Both the position numbers and the translations under genes were made by a program. A DNA stretch of 64,000 bases from Pachypanchax playfairii (taxonomy: Eukaryota > Chordata > Actinopteri > Cyprinodontiformes > Aplocheilidae). The DNA is taken from contig SSNP01000242.1 in NCBI GenBank assembly GCA_006937955.1, forward strand, positions 1 to 64,000, written 5' to 3'. A model generated the notes under the pieces. The model had not been told where the DNA came from. It ran no database searches and saw nothing but the letters and a program-made list of their open reading frames with translations. Shown here piece after piece: positions 51,751 to 64,000 of this stretch. Numbering within the stretch: position 1 is the stretch's first letter; each line of letters opens with the position of its first letter.

Positions 51751-54023
51751 AGCCAAAATGAACCAAATCACATGAAAAACAGCCAATCAATCGCTCCTCC
51801 ACACTGAACAGAACCTGCAGCTTCTCCAAGATGACACCCATCCTTCCAGTGAGATCCTAACCACATCAGTATGTGATCCAGACCCCCTGAGCTTTTTAGT
51901 CCGAGTGCTGCTAGATAAGGTTAAATACTTTCCATTTTTTCTGAATTTGTTGATACGTCAGGTGACTGCCAGCTCCAATCAGCAGGTTCCCACGATCAGT
52001 AATCCAAATATATCCATCCTTCACCGACAGTCCGAGTCCGAGCATGGTGGCTCTCCCTTCACAAACCTCAATTGGATTAGAAAAGTTTTCCCGTGTGTAA
52101 GTGACCACGATACCAGATCCATAATTTCATTTCATATTCAAGGAATTTGCGGATGGGAGAGCAGGGAAAAAAGGAGGGGGAAAGCGGGAACAGAACAGAA
52201 AGCGTGTGCCCTCATCGAGAGATCAGCAAAAAAAAAAAGATATATACAGTATACAGTATCTTTATTAGTGTTGCTCTTCTACATAAATGGTGTTATGGCT
52301 GATTTTAAGCCAGAAAAAAAACATACTGTCCTGTTTCCAGTAGAAAAAAGCAACAGCAGCCAGAAAACCTTTGAATTTCAGTCTTCAAACGTACGACTCA
52401 CTAAAAGCAAACAAAGCTCATATGTGATCTGTTTTTCTTTCATTTTTCCAGCTTCAAATAAAGGGTGGCGGTCTACTTTAAGGATTTTTAATTAAAATAT
52501 AGCTTTTCTGTTGTCAAATTTCTTACAGTGTGCTGCCATTTGCCCTGAGGATTTTGATGTTTACCATTTCTTAGAGAAAATGTTTTTCCAGTCTATTTCG
52601 CTTTTGGTCCAGTGGTATGTCAGTTTACCCATATGGATAAGCCTCGTTTCTATTTAGCCTTTCAGCTGCCGAGCTTGGATGAATGGAAAGAAAAGCCTCG
52701 GGGAACTCGGAATACAAATAAGAAGGAGAAGGCTACAACACATGCCGTGTCAGAAATGATAAGTTTGGATTTTTTATTATTTTTTTTCCTTTTCCAGTTC
52801 TTGGGTGTCTTCCTACCCTTCAGATTACTGACAGGCCACTTTATATTTCCAGTCCCAGAGCCACAGATGTTACAGACAGTTAGCGACCCCACCAATAGAC
52901 GACAACCACGGCTTAGATTATGTTGATAGAGAGGGTCAAAACCTCACCTGTTTCCCTTGCCAACTTGGCAGCTTTTTTTTAATAGAAGCAGACTGTAGCT
53001 TTTTATTTTTAGTATTTTCATACTCTGGTTTACTCACAAGACAGCTGACACTGAGGCTACTGGCCCTTTTTTGTTTTTCACAACCTGTGCCTGAGTTAAC
53101 TGAGTTTACAGGTGCTGGAAATATCTTGAGCAGTAAAATCTTCCTCACTGATTAAAGAGTTTCTTAAAACAGTTCGAGTCACGCAACTTAATCAGTCAAG
53201 AACAAAATGAAACTGCAAATTCTAAAATACCTGATTTGCTTCATGGTCAATTAAAGCTCAGGGGAAAAGCTGATGAGATCAGAATGGAGAATTGAGGCGT
53301 GTTAGTTACGCAGCGTCCACCATTAAAAACTTCCGAGCTTGTGTGTGAGTCTACGTGCAAATAAAAGAAGCCAATAATAAGCTCCCCCGGTCTTGATAAT
53401 TGTAGACAATTTAGCTATGAGTAGATGTGAGAGTGAATTGAGCTTGTGTTATCTACATGGGACCAGCCTGTGATAGCGACGCCGAGTCCCAGGGTCCTGG
53501 GAGACTAATAACACAGTAGGATTACTGAGCGCTCACTCTGCTCGCACCAAGGACATTTGCCAATAACAACTTTATCTGCCTCTTCCATGCGCCTTGGGTT
53601 CTGGCATTTGTAACTGCTGGAAATTAAGAATTGCTTTGTTTTGTTTCCAAGCCAAGGATTGCTGACTGTGGCAGTAATCAAGGAAAAATAAAGATTCTCT
53701 TATAACTATTTGGATATGGAAAAAAAAAAATCCACAGTTTCATCAATTTCTTGTGATTAACAGTTGATTAATTGAGATCAAGGCAGCCATTGGAGGATTT
53801 TTTTGTGCGACGATTGCTTGAAGAAAGTGTTGTTTTATATGTCCATTGAACTGTGAACGGGTGGGACTGATAAAAGCTTAAAGACACTACCTTTTCTCAT
53901 TTTATAGAATTAACTTACATTATTTTATGTAAGTTTTTCATAGTAGTTTCCAATAATTGTGCAATATGGAAATGATCAGCATTGAGAAATTTGTTGCTGT
54001 GTGTAAATAAAATGATTTGAAAA
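51751..54023. other. Non-coding or unrecognised; a 196-codon ORF at 51905-52495
   Basis: The plus-strand frame 51905-52495 is the longest ORF here not linked to a transposon, but its composition is irregular and no domain is seen. The minus frame 51911-52108 is also open. Neither has splice or promoter support. The GC-balanced block 53370-53600 reads like conserved non-coding DNA but cannot be tested by eye. Confidence 0.3.
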
Positions 54024-54270
54024 TAGGGCTTCACAGTGGTGCAGTGCGTAACACTGTTACTTTGCAGTGAGAAGGTCCTGGGTTTGAAACTGGGCTGGGT
54101 CCTTTCTGCATAGAGTCTGCTTCCTCAAACAGACTTCCTTGAGCTTAATTGGCAACTATAAATTGTCCAGGTGTGACCCCGCCTCTCACTCAGTGACAGC
54201 TGGAGATAGACACCAGCTCCATGCAACTCTGAACAGGAACAAGCAGGTATAAATGATGACTGATTCTCTT
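54024..54270 (+). mobile_element. SINE-like interspersed repeat, copy B
   Basis: Head 'cagtggtgcagtgcgtaacac', box 'gggtttgaaac', body and a 3' part (accccgcctctcactcagtgacagc) that copies A and C lack; the most complete of the three. Confidence 0.68.
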
Positions 54271-54914
54271 TTTTTTTAAGTTTAATTTCTCAAGCTAAAA
54301 CTACAGATATAATGCTTTCCTTTATGTTGTAATGCACTAAATCTGTGTGATGCTTCATAAATTGCTTGCTGCAGCTCAAAACTGCTCGTCAGCTAGTTGT
54401 TTATTAGTAAAATGAACTTTTCCAATATACCTACTTCATCCCCTGTGGAGATAAACAGGGATAAAACCTGACACAGCTTACTTTGGTCTATATGCAGTTA
54501 AGAAACTGGGCAGGTTCCCAGTTGACCACAAACATTTTAAAGTCACCAATTAACCTTAAATCCATGTCCTTAGGTGGATGTAACTTAAGAAAACCCTCTG
54601 AAATAAGGACTTGTAAGCTAAACATTAAAAAGTTTCTGATCAGCAAGTTCAAATCCAGAACCTTCTTGTTTTAAAGTCCTAGTAGTACATTGTACATTCA
54701 GCAAGAGTATTTGGTTATGTTATTGTATAAAATGGGGGGGCAGAAACGTATGTTTGAATCAGCATTTGTAGTTTTTTTTCTGCTTTATCGCAGCCCTTTA
54801 TTTGACATCTAAAACTGGTTTTAGACATTAAAGAAATGTTGAAATATAGTTCTATTTTTGATGTCTTATAAAATGTAAAAAAAATCCTTACCTGGGGAGA
54901 TCTGTTTAATTTAA

Positions 54915-55686
54915 AGGGACATAAGGCAAGATTTGTGAAAAACTACACATGCATTTCCAGTTTATTCAATGCTAATGGGTCATGAAGCATTAAAAACCCA
55001 AAATAACGAGGCCATCCGCATATATGTCTGTTGCCTTGGAAACGCTGTGTGCTACATAATGCGCTGCAGTTCGACGTCCGAATTTCCCGTGCAGTTGTAG
55101 GGATGTGACGTAAATTGACGCTGCATGCGCGTTGCCGACAGCTCTTGAACAGGAAGAACATGCCCGCCGTGGACTTGGATTCAAACACTGAAGGTATACT
55201 TATGGATGTTTCTGCAGCCATCAAACGATCTGCATCCACTCTCACCCCCCAAAAAAAGTGGCACCACGAAGAAAAAAAAGACTTTATCAGCGGCATCTCG
55301 TGAGTCAAAAAAAAAAACATGACCGAAGCCGGGCAGGCACCCGCATAAATATTGGATATGCGTTCGGTTCATGGAGGGAACTTCAGCTGCATTTGGGAGT
55401 GAAAACGGATGCTGACATTGCTCATTTCCTTGTGACCAGGTGAGAAAACATTATAGGTCGTGTTTAGAGCCTGATACAGTATGAAAATGATGAGATCAAA
55501 TCAAATAACAGAGTGGAGAGACCTGACGTGAAGTATGTTAGCCTCCCCGGTGCAGTGCTGTGAAGACGAACCGTCTGTAAAGTGTCTGTGCGCGCTCCCG
55601 TACCGGCTTGGCTGGTGGCTGCCGTTAGCCACAGCGCCTGTCGCGGCAGCACTGAGTCAGATTTTGTAAAGCTGCCCTAAGTTCCT
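54915..55686 (+). mobile_element. TTAA-flanked element carrying a transposon-type exon
   Basis: Ends AGGGACATAAGGCA / TGCCCTAAGTTCCT with TTAA on both sides (54911-54914, 55687-55690). It is 772 bp and contains one coding block. The TTAA duplication and the protein type fit a Kolobok-like family, as at 16569. Confidence 0.68.
55115..55443 (+). pseudogene. First-exon fragment of a transposon-borne gene (N-I-G-x-A-F-x-x-W-R-E-L motif)
   Basis: A start near 55159 leads to K-R-S-A-S-T-L-T-P-Q-K-K; the frame then slips at A runs (55252-55280 and 55309-55318) and continues to T-R-I-N-I-G-Y-A-F-G-S-W-R-E-L and K-T-D-A-D-I-A-x-F-L. That motif is common at the N-terminus of uncharacterised fish proteins found in many genomic copies. 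A donor-like AG|GTGAGA follows at 55440. No later exon is inside the element, so it is a truncated copy. Confidence 0.55.
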
Positions 55687-55690
55687 TTAA

Positions 55691-58600
55691 CAGTCAAAAA
55701 GAGACACACCTCATTATTAAACACTTTAAACAACTGACTGGGGGGAGGCGCAACAATTCAAATTATCCCCCAACACCAGCATTTATGAGGAAATATCTCA
55801 TGAATAACTGGGTGGATTTCAATGTAACTCTGTAAATAATCATCTCATGTACATTTATAACTAGTTACCCTTCCAACAGGTCCGCATGTTATATGACCAT
55901 ATAGGTCGATTTTGAAAGCTCCAAAAAATATGACCTGTGAGAAAGTTTTCAAACAACCATTTTCCGGGCTCCGCAGAGACGCACTACCAACAACGCATGC
56001 GCGCACCTTCCCAGAGGAGCTGACAAATATGCATGTAGTTTCGCTCTGTCCAGCCGAACAAAACAAAAATTCTGCAGCAATAGGTCTCATTTTAATACAA
56101 CGGTTAGCTTTAAAATGTAAAAATACACATTATAAAGCCAAATATTTAACGTTAAAAAGCAGAACGGTTAAGCTTAGGGAAGCCGATAGGGGTCGCATAC
56201 GGAATAGCATAAGGAATATAGTGTTGTTTTCAAAATTGACCAATGCGGTCGTATTTGGCGTGAGGTCTGGTTGACCCTTCAGTATAGACCCTATTCAATA
56301 TGGCCACCACAGCTTATGGACTTTAGCGATCACAAAAATAGCTTTAAGTTGGTGAATTCCAGCTATATTGAGCTAACAAATGATGTATTGATTAAGTGTC
56401 ATTCGCAACATTTATCCAAGGCACTAACAGGCACGCAAAGACGTGTGATATTGTATAAGATTGTACATAAAGTCGTTTTCATGATTTGACTAAAATGGCT
56501 GTGATCATCATCATGATCATTATTTCAGATGAGCTTAGTGGGTGATGTGCATTCTTTCAGTGATTGCTAGGCTTCTAATTTAACTTATCTACAAAAACGA
56601 TGTGTATTTGTCTGCCAGGAATGACACAAACACAGATACATGGTGGCACGGCTGGTTACCTCATAGCAAGAAGGTCCCAGGTTTGAAATCAAGCAGCACT
56701 TTTCTATCACAGTTTGCATGTTTTCCTCGTCCATGCGTGGGTTTTCTCTAGAAGCTCCAGCTTCCTCTAATAGACCAAAAATATGCATGTTAGGTTAATT
56801 GGCACCACTAAAATTGGCCCTGGGTGAGTGTTTCTGTGAATGGTTGTCTGTTTCTATGTTATTTAGAAATGTATTTAGATACATATCTAAAATGTTCAGT
56901 ATTTACCGGCAGGAGTACCACTATCCTTCTTTTTCATCCATCAGGTGAAATGCCAATGTATACCCTTTAATCTGCCTTCTTATGCCACTGCACGTTAAGA
57001 AAAAAAGGCTTTTCCCTCTACTGAAATGAGCCAGATGCTCCTGACGCTGCAGCGCCGTAGGGAACACCTGACATTAACGCAGCATTCTTCAGGGCTGTGT
57101 TTAATATGTATAGGGGCTTTTTTAAAGCAGGCAGACCCTTCATTGGTGTGCCTCACTATTTCAGTAGCTTGAGGAGCTGAATTCAAACACCACCTGACCT
57201 CCATGCGGTAGCTAACAAGCCCGAGGTGATGAAGTGGAGCACAGACACCAGTGTTTTGAAATGATGTAAGATGGGTTTAAAGGTATTTAAACACACTCAT
57301 CTCTCACGTCAACTGGTTTAGAGTTCAAACTATGTACTCAGCATTGTTCCTTCCAGGCTAAGCTGAGTTTACAACTTAATTGCCGCCGTGGGCTCATCTC
57401 TCCGTGCTAAGAAAAATCAAAGAGATTTCACAAGACAGGTTTCTTTTCTAATTATTGTTTCCACAGAAACCATGAAAAAAAAGTGAGTCCTGTGGCAGCA
57501 ACTTGAGGGAGCTTTCCATCTGAGCAGTCAAGAGCAAAGTCAGAACTGTTTGCTTTAATATACATCAACTGCCAAATGTTTATTAAAGAACAGCAAATAA
57601 AACACAAAGAAGATTGTTATTGTATCAAATTCTCAGAATTGCATTGAAATCTGGGTGGCCCAACTTCAAACTGAGCCACAGTTGATCTTTCTTGTTTTTT
57701 AACATTTCTTAAGAGCTAAAACAAATACATACAGTAGAAGTTCAGCAGAACCATATTACTTACTTTTTCCCAGAAGGCACAAGACTAATTTGCAGCTAAA
57801 TCTATTTGACGTACACAGCTGCCAGAAATGACTGTAAGGCTCAAAGTGAGCTGAGCACGAGGTTAGGATTTCTTGTCACTATCGGAAAAAGTTCTTTTCA
57901 ATTTAAGTGACAGAAACTGCTTCAAAGATGATAAGAGCCAGAGCGCACTGCACTGAATAAAATACGGAGTTCAGACAGTTACGTATAAGCCCGTCTTTGT
58001 CTCACAGGAATCAGGTCAGACACAGAGAATTTAAAGCTGTTCCTTATGTCTGATGTGAAACTGCTGGGCCTAAATGACATAGTAAGGGCATGTATAATAG
58101 TGTAATGGGTTGGTGTATGTGGCGGGACATGAAAGAAGTGACTAGAACAGGTAAAAGTTGTCCTTCATTAATTATTTGTAGTGCTAATGTTTGCTCCTGT
58201 CTTGTCTTTTTAATTGCTCAGAAGAGTATTCCTCAGTGTAACCTTCAAACCTGCTCCAACATCAGCAATTACAAACAGGCAGCTTGTGGATTCACGGTTA
58301 TCAAAGACGGAGAGTAAAGAGAAGGAATGGGATTGAATGTCAGAAAGAAAGAACCTATTGAGACGGGCCTCACATCACCTCGACGCTTCCAATCAGAAGA
58401 TATTACACACAGACACGTTGGACTCTGTGGATGTGTCCACTGCTCATTGTGAACTGATCATTCTGGGGTCTTAATAGTTACGTTGCTCTCTGCTCTTGAG
58501 ATAAACATAGAGGCCAAGGTTTGATACTGTGTGTCTCTCTTCTGTTCTCCATAGATGAAATGTAGAGGCTTTTCTTGAAGAATCTGATGCTGCAGCTGGA

Positions 58601-60749
58601 AAAAACTAGATTCTTCCTAGATATATATTCTGTCTCCCAGCAACCAGCGCTGTGTGCATTTTGGATGTTTGTGACCCTCTGTGGTGTTCTGACCTCAGCT
58701 CCCACGACCAGCACAGCTTCTTTTGTGAAAGGGCATTTGGATGAAAACAAAATGAATTACTTATAAAAGAGACAGGTGTCGATAGACGAGCACAGTGAGA
58801 TGTGATTGACATGACTTATTAAAATGTAGTTGCATTTGGAAAACCGTCAGTGCATCCAGGACACTACTGCACTCTGAGGTTTTTCACTGCATTGCAGCAA
58901 TAAGTTCCATGAAGATCTGACCATGTGTACGTGGTCGCACCACATCCAGGGTCCAGTGCCAGAAAGTCTGTCAAACTGGATCAGGCCATTTTTTATGGCT
59001 ACATCTCATAGCTGTCTCTATGTTCCACTCAAGTCCTAATCATAACAAAACCACAACAGCGTTAAAATGGAAGTTTTATGAATACTCAGGACCCTCATCA
59101 CGCAGTCATACTCCATCACCCATAATAAGGAACCTGTTTTCTTGAAGGATGACGAATTTGAAGACAACTTTCTGGTCATTTCCATCAGATTGTTGGGTTG
59201 TTATAAAGGGCCCTAACCTACATACCACAGGAAATAACTCATGCATCGCACAACAGCTCTAAAACCAGAGTAAAGGTGTTTTGGTAAGACCTTTTGGATT
59301 GAAGAAGTGTAGTGTGAAAATGTAAAAAATCTTTCTCTTTGAATAAACAATTTATTGTTATCGTCTCTTCAATTTTTTTTCATAATAGATTCAAATCACT
59401 TGTGTAATTATGCTTATTGCTCTATTTCCTGTTGTGGTCATCTGCTATTTGAAATGTTATATATTATTTATGTTTGTTTATTGTCCTTTTTTTTATCTTT
59501 TTCACATAATGTCATTAGAAATTGCATTTGTATGTTTGTCAGTTTACAATCAGATCAGCACTTCATTCATTCTGGTTCTTGTCACCTCACTGAGAGAGGT
59601 TTCATGGGTGTGACCTGATGAAGGTCTAGCTTGAATCCAAACATTAGTTAGGTCCATTTCAAAGGAATAAGTTTGAATTCTTTATCTTTTTATCATAGTG
59701 AGAAAGGAGAACAAAACATTTGAAGCCTGGAACTAATTCACAACACAAACTGAATCTCTCACATGCTGTACAACACTGAAACAAAGACAATGTGAATTAG
59801 CATCTCACACGCTCTTTTTTTAAACTGTGAATGCCAGTTTAACTGTGGAAAACAATGTACCTCAAGGAACAATTGTTTCAGCGCAGCAGCTAGACATAAA
59901 ACTGTGTTAAGACCTGCAATTTGTGTTTGTAATTGCACACTGTCGTGTTTAGTCCTGATTACGACACGTGTTAAGATATTTTTATTGTAAAGAATAATTA
60001 CTAGTGTGGCACCATATACAGTGATTTATCCTGTGAACTGTGGTCATTTCTTTATTGTCACGATGTTCTTTTGTCTTGGGAGTACTCATTAGCTCCATCC
60101 TGAATATAGGTCACTGGAAGCTTTTAAATGGAGGCTAAAATATCCAGGAAGTACCAGAGATCCTCAAACAAACTGCATGACTGAAAAAATCTGGAATGAT
60201 TACATTCTCTGGTGATATGTTGGGTTTCATGATTGTTTAACAAAAAGTAAATAGATGTAAAACTCTGTTTTTTGCTTCATCCATTAATTTTCTGCACCTG
60301 CTTGTTCCTGTGTGGGTTCCTAGTGGCTGGTGTATATTTCCAGATGTCAGAGATTTCCAGTGTATCAGATTTCTAATTTCAGCTGACTTAATTTATACTC
60401 TTATCTTTCATATATTGCAGTCAGAAAACATCTACTTTAAACACATAGCCATAAAGCCATGTTCACATTGGACGTGGAAGCGCTGCAAAGCGGAACGGAG
60501 ACCGCTTCCATTCGGCGCCCTTGTTAGTCCATGGTGTAGTTCCCACCAGACATGGAGTACTACGAAGTGGTGCAGATTGGTCTATTTTTTGCACAAGCTG
60601 TGAGCATTCCACGTTAATTCTGGCAGGAAGTCACACCAAGACACATGAGACAATCTGGTCCATTTTGAAAATAAAAGCAATTCTTCAAAGTTAAATATCG
60701 CGATCGACAAATGCGCTAATTAAAAATAAACACAAAACACACACATAAA

Positions 60750-60780
<31 letters not shown>

Positions 60781-62880
60781 CCACACAGCGCAACTGAGTG
60801 TGCTGACTATGTTGAGGGGGGTGAGGTTTTTGGGTGTCTAAACACATACAGAGAAAGAGTGAGAGAGAGAGAGGAGCTGAAGACAAGCCAAGATGGACGA
60901 TGTCAAATTAAAAGCAGGAGTAATTAAAACAAGCTCCCTTCAATTATTTTATGTTATTTACTTATCCACCATGATGAAAAAAATAGCTGTGAATGAACAC
61001 ATGAGCAGAAGCACTTGTGGACCTGCACGGAGAAATATGTGTCTGGTGTGAACAGGCGAGCAGCTTGTCGCACAGCTCCGCTTCGCTTCGTGGTGCTTCG
61101 CAGGCAATATGAAGAAGGCGTAAAAAACGTTCTTATCAACAAAACAAAAACTGAGAGTCTGATCAGAGACTGACTGAGCCAACAGAGGAGCATGAATGCA
61201 GACTGATTGTAAAGACAGATGATGCTCAGTTAGTGCTAATATTCCAGAAAACCATTGGACATTTCTCCAAAATTGAAAGGGAATATCATAAATTCTCTGA
61301 ACCTATAGCTGGTTCCCAGAAATGAAAAGCTGATTTCTAGAATTATTTTATTTTCTTAAAAATACAGTTATTAGTCATGAATGCTGAATTGAGGTATAAG
61401 TTGTATGTTGTACATTTTGATCTGAAGCCAATGGGACTTGCTTTTGACGCTAGCTTCAAGTGGTCACTCAGCTGCGGAGTAGCATTGACTTTACTTTTCA
61501 GCCCCAGAGGCTATTGTTTGCAAACAACCCAAGGCCCCTTCACATACAACATCCCTGTTACTCTCTCCAACGACTTATTAGAACATGCCAAATTTGAAAA
61601 CCTCCCTCTGTGAGAAGGCAATGACTATGTTCTTTCTAGTCAGCAGGTTGGTTTGTTCTGTGCTATTTTTGGCATTTACAAGATGCTCTCCTGCACACTC
61701 ACCAAGCTCTATACATCCTCCATACTCTCATGACAATATTTCCCATGACTGCACCACACCCCAAGCCTTTCTATGGTGGGGTGCAATCTCTCTCAGATCA
61801 TGCCATTCTTTTACGAGACTGGTGCATTATGGGGTAAAACTTAGACATGAGCCCAGTATGGCCAGTCGTTCTCCCAATTCTCAACAACCACCAAGGATTC
61901 TAAGATTCTGCCACCATCATGATAAACCATGACCTCACTATGGACGTTTTATGCATGATCAAAACAGTTTCCATCTATCTCACATAATGGGAAGCTCTTT
62001 TAATATGTTCCTAAGAACATATATGATCTGTAAAGATTACCCATGTACAGATTTATTTTCTGATGTTGTCATCAGGCTTGAAGGGGGTCAACAGATCTGT
62101 GCTGTGCGCATAAACTTTACACAGCTCTCTACAGTGAGATGGAAAACCCAATCATTTCTTGGTTTTAATCCTTCAAATACTAAAGATTCTCCAATCAGCC
62201 TTTACCCACTTGGTTTGGAATTAATCAGTTACTCCTGAGTCACAGAAATGTGTTAACAGAGAACCTACAACTTCAACCTCACATTAAATTATTCATCAAC
62301 TATTGTATTTTATAACAACATAAAAGGATTGTTTAAAAAAGTATCATATGTTGTTATTTATCTGGACATACTGTAGATCTGCTTTACTGTGGGTAACCTG
62401 ACACAAACTACTTGTAATTGTGTTCTATGATAGAGACAGAACATGATGCACATAGACTCAAAGAACATAACAAACATAAAGCATTTACCGAAGTATGAAA
62501 AACGGAAAGAAACTCAGCGTGTCTGGCAGCTGCACTGTGATGCAACTATTTCTCTGAGTGTAGAAGATAGTGTTTCCTTCAAATGTTAATCAGTGGGCCA
62601 AAATAATTAGCTGCTGGCCCAGCGTATCACCCTGTGTCAAATGAAGAGCAGGGCCGTCCAGTGGAGAGTGATTTCACTTGAAAGTTTGGCAGATTACCAC
62701 ACATAAGCATAGCCTCAGACAAAATTTGCCGGTTGGGAAACTTAATATTTGCAAAGCAATTGCCCAGGAGTTTTTGAAAATTGAGCTGGGAAAGTTGTGA
62801 CGGTTGGGCTGAACACCCACAGAAATGTTTGTGTAAATCTTCTCAAGTTATGTGACTCGTGGAAGAACACTTACAATTAC
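55691..62880. other. Mostly unassigned non-coding DNA
   Basis: Contains SINE-like copy C at 56638-56875 and a (CA)n run at 60746-60780. Around 60457-61095 paired 'gttcacattggacg' and 'ctggtgtgaac' blocks hint at a MITE, but clean ends were not found. No exon recognised. Confidence 0.35.
56638..56875 (+). mobile_element. SINE-like interspersed repeat, copy C
   Basis: Same block order as copies A and B, ending in 'gtgaatggttgtctgtttctatg'. Confidence 0.65.
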
Positions 62881-63205
62881 ACTAATCAGCCACTTTATTA
62901 GGTGCATACACCTGTTCAGCTCTTTGTTAATGCAAATAAGGAATCAGCCAATCACATGGCAGCAACTCAATGCATTTAGGCATCTAGATGTGGCAAAGAC
63001 GACTGTGGTTGTTAGTGCAACACGAGCTGGTCTGAATATTTCAGAAACTCCTGATCTGCCCAGATTCATGGTACAAAAAAGAAAATATGCAGTGAGTGGC
63101 AGTTATTTAGATGAAAAAAACCTTTGTCGATGTCAGAGGAGAATGAGCAGACTGGTCTGAGGTTATAGAAAGAGAACAGTAGCTCTAATAACAACTTGTT
63201 ACACT
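62881..63205 (+). mobile_element. Tc1-like fragment, complementary half of the 20.3-kb family
   Basis: It begins actaatcagccactttatta, the same terminus as 20272-20295, and carries the 5' half of the transposon (readable N-terminal transposase remnants such as V-V-S-A-T-R-A-G-L-N-I-S-E-T). It stops near 63205, where the retained half of the 20.3-kb copy would begin. Confidence 0.7.
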
Positions 63206-63764
63206 TAAAGTCATAATATATGGAATTTTCAGTACTATGCTTTTGAAAAATAAAGTAATACCATAATTAGAGAGCTAAACAACATGTTGTTTGTCATAAT
63301 TCAATATGGGATTTTTTTAAATATAAAAAAGTTATTGATTTTTATTTTAATTTTTGACGGTGCAGCAAACTTGTAGTACCTTCTTCCACCAGTAGAGTGA
63401 GTATAAGCCAGTTTTTGGACGAGCTCCTGATCTGCTGCTCAAGGCTCACTCAGAGCAGAGGGGGTTGGGGGTGTGAGTGTTGCACACTCGGGGAGAAAAA
63501 TTCATTTCACCTCCCTGCCTTTGCGTGAGCAGAGCTTATAGAGACTTTTCAGCTAAAGTTTTGCTAGTTTATTTGATAGCAATCATGGAAGAAGCCACTT
63601 CAAAGCAAGCAGTATTATCACCTGAGTTAGCTTCTGCTAAAATATAAAAGGGGCGCTTTTTTCACTTGTAGTTGAAAAACTGGACATTGAGGGTGTTTCT
63701 CAATGTCAAGGAACCTTGTCTTGATGCCTTGGTCCCGTCCCGGTTGCCTAGGAGATACATCACC
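63206..63764. other. Unassigned, with a MITE-like end at 63691
   Basis: 'gggtgtttctcaatgtcaag' at 63691 resembles a hAT MITE left end; no partner end is visible. An ATG at 63584 opens a short M-E-E-A-T-S-K frame that ends after 20 codons. Confidence 0.35.
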
Positions 63765-64000
63765 GGCATGGGCAGAGCTGAGGGGGGGTCACTCAAAGCT
63801 GAGTTCTGGCCACCCTATTGGCCACCCCAGACACATTTATATTTTTTGTAATTTATATATTTTTGTAGTGCATCGTTGTTATTTAACCTGCACTAATAAG
63901 TAAAAATACTTGGAATAGTTGGGAATAATAATAGCGTTTCCACTGCTGCCAATGTCAAAATGTTGTGTTTGTTTGGTTTAAGGTGCTTTAAAACTATTAA
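63765..64000 (-). mobile_element. Second copy of the 43.4-kb hAT-like MITE, cut by the window end
   Basis: Reverse complement matches 43500-43740, including 'ggtggccaatagggtggcca', 'agtgcagataa' and 'gcaccttaaacca'. Confidence 0.7.

Noticed and set aside
60457..61095. A complete MITE
   Set aside because: Paired motifs are present but no precise inverted ends or target duplication could be found.

Overview
The window is teleost fish nuclear DNA, probably from a spiny-rayed fish. It has short introns with GT/AG signals, tRNA-headed SINEs, L2-type LINEs, Tc1, hAT, Harbinger and piggyBac transposons, DIRS retroelements and long microsatellites. There is no prokaryotic gene organisation, rRNA gene or CRISPR array. 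Most of the first 51 kb is mobile-element sequence in layers; the last 12 kb is mostly unassigned non-coding DNA. Two runs of N (30192-31143 and 49612-49826) and a single N (24193) are assembly gaps.

Layout. 0-2 kb: 3' end of a gammaretrovirus-like endogenous provirus (integrase tail, broken env, polypurine tract, LTR). 2.9-9.3 kb: two minus-strand exons of a Sec6/EXOC3-like (TNFAIP2/EXOC3L-type) gene with matching splice phase. Their intron holds an L2-like LINE with an esterase ORF1, a second APE-type LINE, a decayed repeat carrying RFX X-box motifs and a SINE. 10-19 kb: TTAA-flanked elements, a Harbinger-like element, a 2.1-kb piggyBac with a decayed transposase, a hAT element with a perfect 8-bp target duplication, and split THAP-type coding blocks. 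19.4-21.1 kb: a solo LTR with a 5-bp target duplication and a Tc1-like element cut by a DIRS insertion. 21-33 kb: two closely similar DIRS-like retrotransposons. The second keeps inverted terminal repeats, an internal complementary region, Gag-like, RT-RNase H and tyrosine recombinase ORFs. 24.2-26.1 and 33.4-33.7 kb: a 183-bp tandem repeat in which each unit is, on the minus strand, an 88-nt exon plus a 95-nt intron with a branch site. 36-39 kb: a hAT element carrying a nested poly(A) retrocopy, a Harbinger element encoding a Myb/SANT-like protein, and a perfect 53-bp inverted repeat. 49.8-51.3 kb: a Tc1-like transposon with an intact 340-residue transposase. 51.7-64 kb: mostly unassigned, with one TTAA element carrying a transposon-type exon, SINE-like repeats and the other half of the 20-kb Tc1 family.

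The most interesting signals are the tandem exon-intron array, an array of GCAA-tetraloop hairpins with covarying stems in the DIRS 5' leader, GTT as the likely recombination core of the DIRS elements, and a minus-strand reading frame that stays open across the DIRS insertion site. All family assignments are from reading motifs by eye; no database search was possible.
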